Source of the DNA: Paludibacteraceae bacterium
Lineage (GTDB): Bacteria; Bacteroidota; Bacteroidia; Bacteroidales; Paludibacteraceae
Assembly: GCA_024401535.1 (NCBI GenBank)
Contig: JAKSKX010000017.1
Span: forward strand, 1 to 53,781
Length of the DNA: 53,781 nt
Reading direction: 5' to 3'
Shown here: positions 49,631 to 53,781 of the stretch, in pieces
How positions within the stretch are numbered: position 1 is the stretch's first letter
How the letters are laid out: the number at the start of each line of letters is the position of its first letter
Position numbers and translations under genes: made by a program
The notes under the pieces: generated by a model
Database searches by the model: none
The model's input: the letters and a program-made list of their open reading frames with translations, nothing else
Told to the model about the DNA's origin: nothing

Positions 49631-51301
49631 ATGTGTGGTATAGTTTGTGCGTTCGACCTTAAAAAGTCTTCGCAGGAGTTGCGTCCGCAGCTTCTTGAAA
49701 TGTCAAAGAGAATTCGCCACCGTGGTCCAGACTGGTCTGGTATCTATTGTGGTGACAAAGCAATACTTGCTCACGAAAGATTGGCTATCGTTGACCCTCA
49801 GAGCGGTCAGCAGCCTCTATATAGCAAAGACGGCAAGCTTGTTCTTGCTGTAAACGGAGAGATATACAACCACCAGAGCATTCGTGATCGCCAGGCTGGT
49901 TCGTATGAGTTCCTAACAAAGAGTGACTGTGAGGTTATACTTTCACTTTACAGAGAGAAGGGTATCAACTTCATCGAGGACCTAAACGGAATTTTCGCAT
50001 TTGCACTTTACGATATCGAGAACGATGTTTATTTGATTGCTCGTGACCACCAGGGAATTATTCCTCTTTACATGGGTTGGGATAAGTCGGGAGCTTTCTA
50101 TGTGGCTTCAGAGATGAAGGCTCTAGAGGGTTATTGCGAGACTATCAAGTCATTCCCTCCAGGACAGTACTTCTATTCAAAGGACGGAGAGCTAAAGACT
50201 TGGTACAAGCGTGACTGGATGGAGTATGATGCTGTCAAGGACAACACTTCAAGCATTGCAGAGCTTCGTGATGCACTTGAGAGCGCTGTTAAGCGCCAGT
50301 TGATGACTGACGTGCCTTACGGTGTGCTTCTTTCGGGCGGTCTTGACTCGTCTATCGTTTCTGCTGTTGCAAAGAAGTTCGCTTCACAGCGTGTAGAGAG
50401 CGGTGACAAGCAGGGTGCTTGGTGGCCTCAGCTACACTCATTTGCAGTAGGTTTGAAGGGTGCTCCAGATTTGGTTGCCGCAAAGAAGGTTGCAGACCAC
50501 ATCGGTACTGTTCACCACGAAATCAACTTTACTGTTCAGGAAGGTCTTGACGCAGTTCGTGACGTTATCTATCATATCGAGACATACGATGTAACTACTG
50601 TTCGTGCAAGTACTCCGATGTATTTGCTTGCCCGTGTTATCAAGAGCATGGGAATCAAGATGGTGCTTTCTGGTGAGGGCGCTGACGAGATTTTCGGTGG
50701 CTACCTATATTTCCACAAGGCTCCAAACGCAGAGGAGTTGCACAAGGAGACTGTTCGTAAGCTTTCCAAGCTTCATATGTACGACTGCTTGCGTGCAAAC
50801 AAGAGCCTTTCTGCATGGGGTGTTGAAGGCCGTGTGCCTTTCCTTGACAAAGAGTTCATGGATGTTGCAATGCGCTTGAATCCAAAAGACAAGCTAAGCG
50901 GTACAGTTGGAAAGATTGAGAAGTGGATTCTTCGCAAGGCGTTCGAGGACTACTTGCCACAGGAGGTTGCATGGAGACAGAAGGAGCAGTTCTCTGACGG
51001 TGTTGGTTACAGCTGGATTGACACTCTTAAGGAGTTGACTTCACAGAAGGTTACTGACGAGCAGATGTCTCATGCGGCAGAGAGATTCCCAATCAATCCG
51101 CCTATGACAAAGGAGGAGTACTACTACCGTTCAATCTTTGAGGAGCATTTCCCAAGCCAGACTGCGGCTCAGACTGTTCCAAGCGAGAAGAGTGTGGCTT
51201 GTTCTACTGCCATTGCGCTTGAGTGGGACGAGGCATTCAAGAACATGAACGACCCTTCGGGTAGAGCTGTAAAGAGCGTACATAATCAGGCTTATAAGTA
51301 A
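49631..51301 (+). CDS. asnB: Asparagine synthase B (glutamine-hydrolysing)
   Basis: A 556-residue enzyme that makes asparagine from aspartate, glutamine and ATP. Cys2 is the glutaminase nucleophile (MCGIVCAF). The N-terminal class II amidotransferase domain (1-210: RHRGPDWSGI, NGEIYNH) is followed by the synthetase domain with the pyrophosphate loop LSGGLDSSI and SGEGADEIFGGYLYFH. Codon bias is like gltB. It follows gltD by 92 bp and completes the nitrogen-assimilation group. Confidence 0.96.
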   Translation: MCGIVCAFDLKKSSQELRPQLLEMSKRIRHRGPDWSGIYCGDKAILAHERLAIVDPQSGQQPLYSKDGKLVLAVNGEIYNHQSIRDRQAGSYEFLTKSDCEVILSLYREKGINFIEDLNGIFAFALYDIENDVYLIARDHQGIIPLYMGWDKSGAFYVASEMKALEGYCETIKSFPPGQYFYSKDGELKTWYKRDWMEYDAVKDNTSSIAELRDALESAVKRQLMTDVPYGVLLSGGLDSSIVSAVAKKFASQRVESGDKQGAWWPQLHSFAVGLKGAPDLVAAKKVADHIGTVHHEINFTVQEGLDAVRDVIYHIETYDVTTVRASTPMYLLARVIKSMGIKMVLSGEGADEIFGGYLYFHKAPNAEELHKETVRKLSKLHMYDCLRANKSLSAWGVEGRVPFLDKEFMDVAMRLNPKDKLSGTVGKIEKWILRKAFEDYLPQEVAWRQKEQFSDGVGYSWIDTLKELTSQKVTDEQMSHAAERFPINPPMTKEEYYYRSIFEEHFPSQTAAQTVPSEKSVACSTAIALEWDEAFKNMNDPSGRAVKSVHNQAYK

Positions 51302-51330
51302 GATAGGCAGCATAATAATTTGTTTCTTTG

Positions 51331-51362
51331 GGGTGATGTAGTGATACGTCGCCCTTTTTTTG
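51331..51362 (+). terminator. asnB terminator
   Basis: GGGTGATGT (51331-51339) with ACGTCGCCC (51346-51354), two G-U pairs, then a run of T residues. Confidence 0.88.
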
Positions 51363-51682
51363 TGTTTTTCGTGTTATTTTGATTGTAGAATTCTCTTAAT
51401 TGCTAAGATTATTGTCAAATTTAGGTAGAGAACTTTCAAGGTCGAAATAAAATTTTCAAATTTATCCCAAAGCTATTCCTTTGTACAAATAAGGTCTCCT
51501 GAAAGGATAGTGAACTTACTCGCCATACAAATACAATTTTCAGATTTGTGCAACAGTAGGTTGTCAGTCAAATTTTAAAGTTGAATTTGCCTGGTTATTG
51601 TTCTAGGGAACGAATCTGAACATTATTTTTTCATCAAAAGGATTTTATGATTGAGTTTTCCTTTAGATTTGCATAAATTTTA
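51363..51682. other. Non-coding gap after asnB
   Basis: About 320 bp of AT-rich sequence. No gene, repeat or promoter that I can support. Confidence 0.3.
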
Positions 51683-51691
51683 TAATTTTGC
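51683..51691 (+). promoter_or_regulatory. -7 box upstream of the XRE leader
   Basis: TAATTTTGC, perfect match. Start expected near 51698, 226 nt before the XRE start codon, so the transcript has a long leader with hairpins at 51745-51758 and 51829-51910. Confidence 0.55.
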
Positions 51692-51744
51692 TACTATTAA
51701 ATTCAAAATCAAGAAACAGAAAAGAAACTTAAAAAAATATTAAT

Positions 51745-51765
51745 AGCGAACTATCGCTTTTCTTT
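51745..51765 (+). terminator. Short terminator-like hairpin in the XRE leader
   Basis: AGCGA-ACTA-TCGCT followed by TTTCTTTA. A 5-bp stem only. With the upstream -7 box it could end a ~65-nt RNA. Confidence 0.45.
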
Positions 51766-51818
51766 ATACCAACAAAATCGCCAATTTTGAACACTAAAGA
51801 AAAGCACCTATATGTTTG

Positions 51819-51832
51819 CGCTCCATGGAGCG
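51819..51832. promoter_or_regulatory. 14-bp perfect palindrome, possible operator
   Basis: CGCTCCATGGAGCG. It overlaps the 5' arm of the following long hairpin (AGCG at 51829-51832) and lies ahead of a DNA-binding protein gene, as an autoregulatory site might. Confidence 0.5.
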
Positions 51833-51916
51833 TGAACTATTCGTGTTTATGTGGTGTGAAGGTGTTTGGCGATACCTGTTGGTTGACATGAACGAGCGAA
51901 TAGTCACGCTTTTTTA
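51829..51916 (+). terminator. Long-loop hairpin with T-run before the XRE gene
   Basis: AGCGTGAACTATTCG (51829-51843) pairs with CGAATAGTCACGCT (51897-51910), one bulged A, loop of 53 nt containing a smaller AGGT/ACCT hairpin; TTTTTT follows. It ends 8 bp before the preferred XRE start, so it could act as a conditional terminator. Confidence 0.6.
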
Positions 51917-51923
51917 TGTTGCC

Positions 51924-52172
51924 ATGGAGAACGAAACTACAAAAGACATCACAGCAAAAGTCCACATAGGGCATGCAATACAGGAGGAGATGGCGAGACA
52001 GGGAAGAAATGTAACTTGGCTTGCCGTACAAATACACATGACCGACCGAGCAATATATAAAATCTACGAAAAGGAGTCGCTCAACACCGAACTTGTGCGA
52101 CTTATTTCCAATGCACTGGGCAAAAACTTCTTCGCATTGTACGATATTAGTGAACAAAATGGAGAGAAATAG
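51924..52172 (+). CDS. Small XRE-like helix-turn-helix protein
   Basis: An 82-residue DNA-binding protein from the ATG at 51924: HIGHAIQEEMARQGRNVTWLAVQIHMTDRAIYKIYE and a C-terminal helix with LVRLISNALGKNFF. This is a small XRE-type family common in Bacteroidales. The frame is open upstream to an ATG at 51825 and a TTG at 51816, which would add a hydrophobic segment encoded by the hairpin; I prefer the later start because the family begins there. It precedes a RES-domain gene by 91 bp and may be its antitoxin-like regulator, though it lacks the DUF2384 domain of classical Xre antitoxins. Confidence 0.7.
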   Translation: MENETTKDITAKVHIGHAIQEEMARQGRNVTWLAVQIHMTDRAIYKIYEKESLNTELVRLISNALGKNFFALYDISEQNGEK

Positions 52173-52220
52173 CGAACGGAATGGATACATGATTATTGGG
52201 TAGAGTTTGTGGGTATGTTG

Positions 52221-52229
52221 TAATTTTGC
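52221..52229 (+). promoter_or_regulatory. -7 box of the RES-domain gene
   Basis: TAATTTTGC, 35 bp before the RES start codon; TTG at 52196-52198 is a possible -33. It allows separate expression of the RES gene. Confidence 0.55.
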
Positions 52230-52263
52230 AATGAAGTAATATTAAGGATTAAAATTTCAAATT

Positions 52264-53217
52264 ATGAATTATGTTTTTTCAAAGTCTGGCAGTTTTGTAC
52301 CAAACAATATTTCTGACCTTCAGAAGTATGTTTGGAAAATGATTCATAAGCAAGAATATGATGATTTTTGTACTCACTTGAAAAACTTTGGAAAAGTTGT
52401 ATCAGATTGGATGGAGTGCAAGAGTTTTATTCCAGAATTAAAATCTGATGAAACAAAATTATTATTGAATAAACATTTTGAATATGTTGTTAAGCTTCAT
52501 AATGCCATGAATGAAGCAAACCTATATTCATCTATTTATTATGCAAATTTGTTATTGAAATCATTGGATGAAAGTGGATGTATAAATACAATCGATTTCG
52601 TTAATGATAGTTATTATAGAGTTAGAAATAGTCGTAGCCCATTATTTAAACCCCAAGAACTATTTCATGTTCCTTTTGAAAAGAGGTCTATAATATCTCC
52701 TAATAGATTTAGTATTGCAGGTTTTCCCTGTTTATACATTAGTAATAGTTTAGATTGTTGTATAGAAGAAGTAGATGTTAAAGAAGGTGAGGAGATGTAT
52801 GCATCTGTTTTTGTCCCCACAAAAGCACTAAAAGTGTTGGATTTAAGATTCTGGCGGAATGTAGAAATCGGTGAAATTAATAAATATTTTTTGCTTTTAC
52901 CACTTTTGATATCTTGTTCATACGAAGCAAAAATAAGTGGGTATTATGTACCAGAATATAATATACCTCAGTTGATGATGCGTTATATTCTCAAATCGAA
53001 GTATAAGGAAAATATAGACGGAATAGCATATAGTTCTACTAAAATTCAAAATACAGAAGTTGAGAATTATGTTTTCCCCGTAAAGAATATAAAATTGAAA
53101 GGTTTGTGTGATAGACTAATGTCTAATTTCAAAAATTCGATACCTCAAATGGTAGTATGCAAAAATGGAACAAGAATATTATCAGAACAAGAATTATTAA
53201 AAAACTTAATTTTTTAA
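52264..53217 (+). CDS. RES-domain protein (NAD-degrading toxin family)
   Basis: A 317-residue protein. The RES fold begins about residue 120 (YYRVRNSRSPLFKPQELFHVPFEKR) and shows the conserved Arg, a Glu in NSLDCCIEEVD and a later Ser (SCSYEAK), the residues that name the family; FSIAGFPCLYIS is also typical. RES toxins of RES-Xre pairs degrade NAD+ and stop growth. Here the protein has an N-terminal helical extension of about 115 residues, longer than the stand-alone toxins, so it may differ in function. AT-rich like other accessory genes. Confidence 0.7.
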   Translation: MNYVFSKSGSFVPNNISDLQKYVWKMIHKQEYDDFCTHLKNFGKVVSDWMECKSFIPELKSDETKLLLNKHFEYVVKLHNAMNEANLYSSIYYANLLLKSLDESGCINTIDFVNDSYYRVRNSRSPLFKPQELFHVPFEKRSIISPNRFSIAGFPCLYISNSLDCCIEEVDVKEGEEMYASVFVPTKALKVLDLRFWRNVEIGEINKYFLLLPLLISCSYEAKISGYYVPEYNIPQLMMRYILKSKYKENIDGIAYSSTKIQNTEVENYVFPVKNIKLKGLCDRLMSNFKNSIPQMVVCKNGTRILSEQELLKNLIF

Positions 53218-53221
53218 GCCT

Positions 53222-53781
53222 ATGAATAATAGATTTACTAAACATTTTGTATTGCTGATAGCAGTGCTACTGGCGTCAGTCCAATCGGGATTGGCTGCTA
53301 CCTCTTATGACTACGAGGAGGAGATTGATGGTGTTACTGCTTATTTTACTTTCAATACTAATGATAGAACGCTTACCCTTGTTGAACTATCAGATAAGAA
53401 TATAGAGTCCTTTAATGTGCCTGCCAAAGCATCAAATGGACTTAAGATAACTAGAGTTTATTTTGTGACATATAGTTCTTTATATAGTTCTTTAAAGTCT
53501 ATTTCTATTCCCAATAGTGTAACAGCACTTCGTTTGGATTATTGTACAAGCCTAAAAAGTATCAAAATTCCCAATAGTGTAACAGCACTTCGTTTGAGTC
53601 ATTGTACAAGCCTAACAAGTGTTGAAATCCCTAACTCGGTAACAGGAATCGGAGAGAAGGCATTCGAATATTGCACAAGCCTTACAAGCGTCGAAATCCC
53701 TGAGTCGGTAACTGAAATCGGAGAGAAGGCATTCTCTGGTTGCACAAGCCTAACAAGCATCGTAATCCCTGAGTCGGTAAC
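53222..53781 (+). CDS. BspA-like leucine-rich-repeat surface protein, truncated by window end
   Basis: An open frame from ATG at 53222 to the end of the window (186 codons present). Signal peptide MNNRFTKHFVLLIAVLLASV... ending QSGLA, an N-terminal strand-rich domain (DYEEEIDGVTAYFTFN), then leucine-rich repeats of the BspA type: two 20-residue units (IPNSVTALRL-YCTSLKS) and then 23-residue units (IPESVTEIGEKAFSGCTSL). Such proteins mediate adhesion. It starts 4 bp after the RES stop, probably by chance or read-through. Confidence 0.85.
   Translation, partial: MNNRFTKHFVLLIAVLLASVQSGLAATSYDYEEEIDGVTAYFTFNTNDRTLTLVELSDKNIESFNVPAKASNGLKITRVYFVTYSSLYSSLKSISIPNSVTALRLDYCTSLKSIKIPNSVTALRLSHCTSLTSVEIPNSVTGIGEKAFEYCTSLTSVEIPESVTEIGEKAFSGCTSLTSIVIPESV
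53508..53781 (+). repeat. Tandem repeats encoding LRR units
   Basis: Two 60-bp units (53508-53567, 53568-53627) are almost identical; 69-bp units follow from 53628 and run past the window end. High identity between units suggests recent duplication or ongoing slippage. Confidence 0.8.

Noticed and set aside
53508-53781. CRISPR-like repeat array
   Set aside because: The repeats are contiguous, in frame, and encode leucine-rich repeats; there are no unique spacers.

Overview
The window looks like a chromosomal segment of a member of the Bacteroidales, possibly Prevotella-like. The evidence is: many promoters of the Bacteroidetes sigma-ABfr type (TTTG, about 19 bp, TAnnTTTGc); a type III glutamine synthetase (GlnN); secreted enzymes with C-terminal tails of the type IX secretion kind; lipoproteins with acidic residues right after the lipobox cysteine; a BspA-like leucine-rich-repeat protein; and FISUMP/DUF1566-like surface proteins. 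No rRNA, integrase, transposase or CRISPR array was seen. Genus-level placement is an inference.

Layout. 1-5.1 kb: a partial CAU tRNA, a HAD phosphatase, a secreted trypsin-like protease, a surface protein whose 3' end looks like the variable region of a diversity-generating retroelement, a hairpin-rich non-coding stretch and a small secreted protein. 5.1-11.1 kb: recO, glnN, two tandem near-identical sigma-54-driven small RNA units, and mnmG. 11.1-13.9 kb: an AT-rich segment with a lipoprotein and a C10 cysteine protease, then a convergent lipoprotein. 14.0-18.3 kb: phenylalanine/tyrosine biosynthesis (pheA, aminotransferase, DAHP synthase-chorismate mutase, tyrA) behind what reads as a classical leader-peptide attenuator. 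18.4-21.4 kb: an AddB-like nuclease. 21.5-26.1 kb: a defence-type region with a three-gene DUF3791/DUF3990 toxin-antitoxin-like cassette bracketed by exact 61-bp direct repeats, a nested inverted-repeat structure, and a two-gene BcgI-like restriction-modification system. 26.2-31.5 kb: rimP-nusA-infB-cvpA. 31.6-37.9 kb: a CBM6 glycoside hydrolase on the minus strand, an outer-membrane-type protein, a lipoprotein behind a third sigma-54 promoter, an ABC exporter and a secreted YD-repeat-like protein. 38.2-43.3 kb: a polyferredoxin, a Tat-exported Fe-S aldo/keto reductase, DUF1893, an ECF-type membrane protein, tatA and tatC. 43.6-51.3 kb: gltB, gltD, asnB. 51.7-53.8 kb: a structured leader, an XRE regulator, a RES-domain protein and the start of a BspA-like protein cut by the window end.

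How it fits together. GlnN, GltBD and AsnB form the ammonium-assimilation core, and the sigma-54 small RNAs sit directly behind glnN, which suggests, but does not prove, a nitrogen link. The aromatic operon appears to be controlled by translation of Phe/Tyr codons. The Tat translocase genes lie with a probable Tat substrate. The most novel-looking items are the twin sigma-54 RNAs (8.57-9.06 kb), the aromatic attenuator (14.03-14.24 kb), the DGR-like variable region (4.12-4.32 kb) and the repeat-bracketed toxin cassette with the switch-like inverted repeat ahead of the restriction genes (21.56-22.91 kb).
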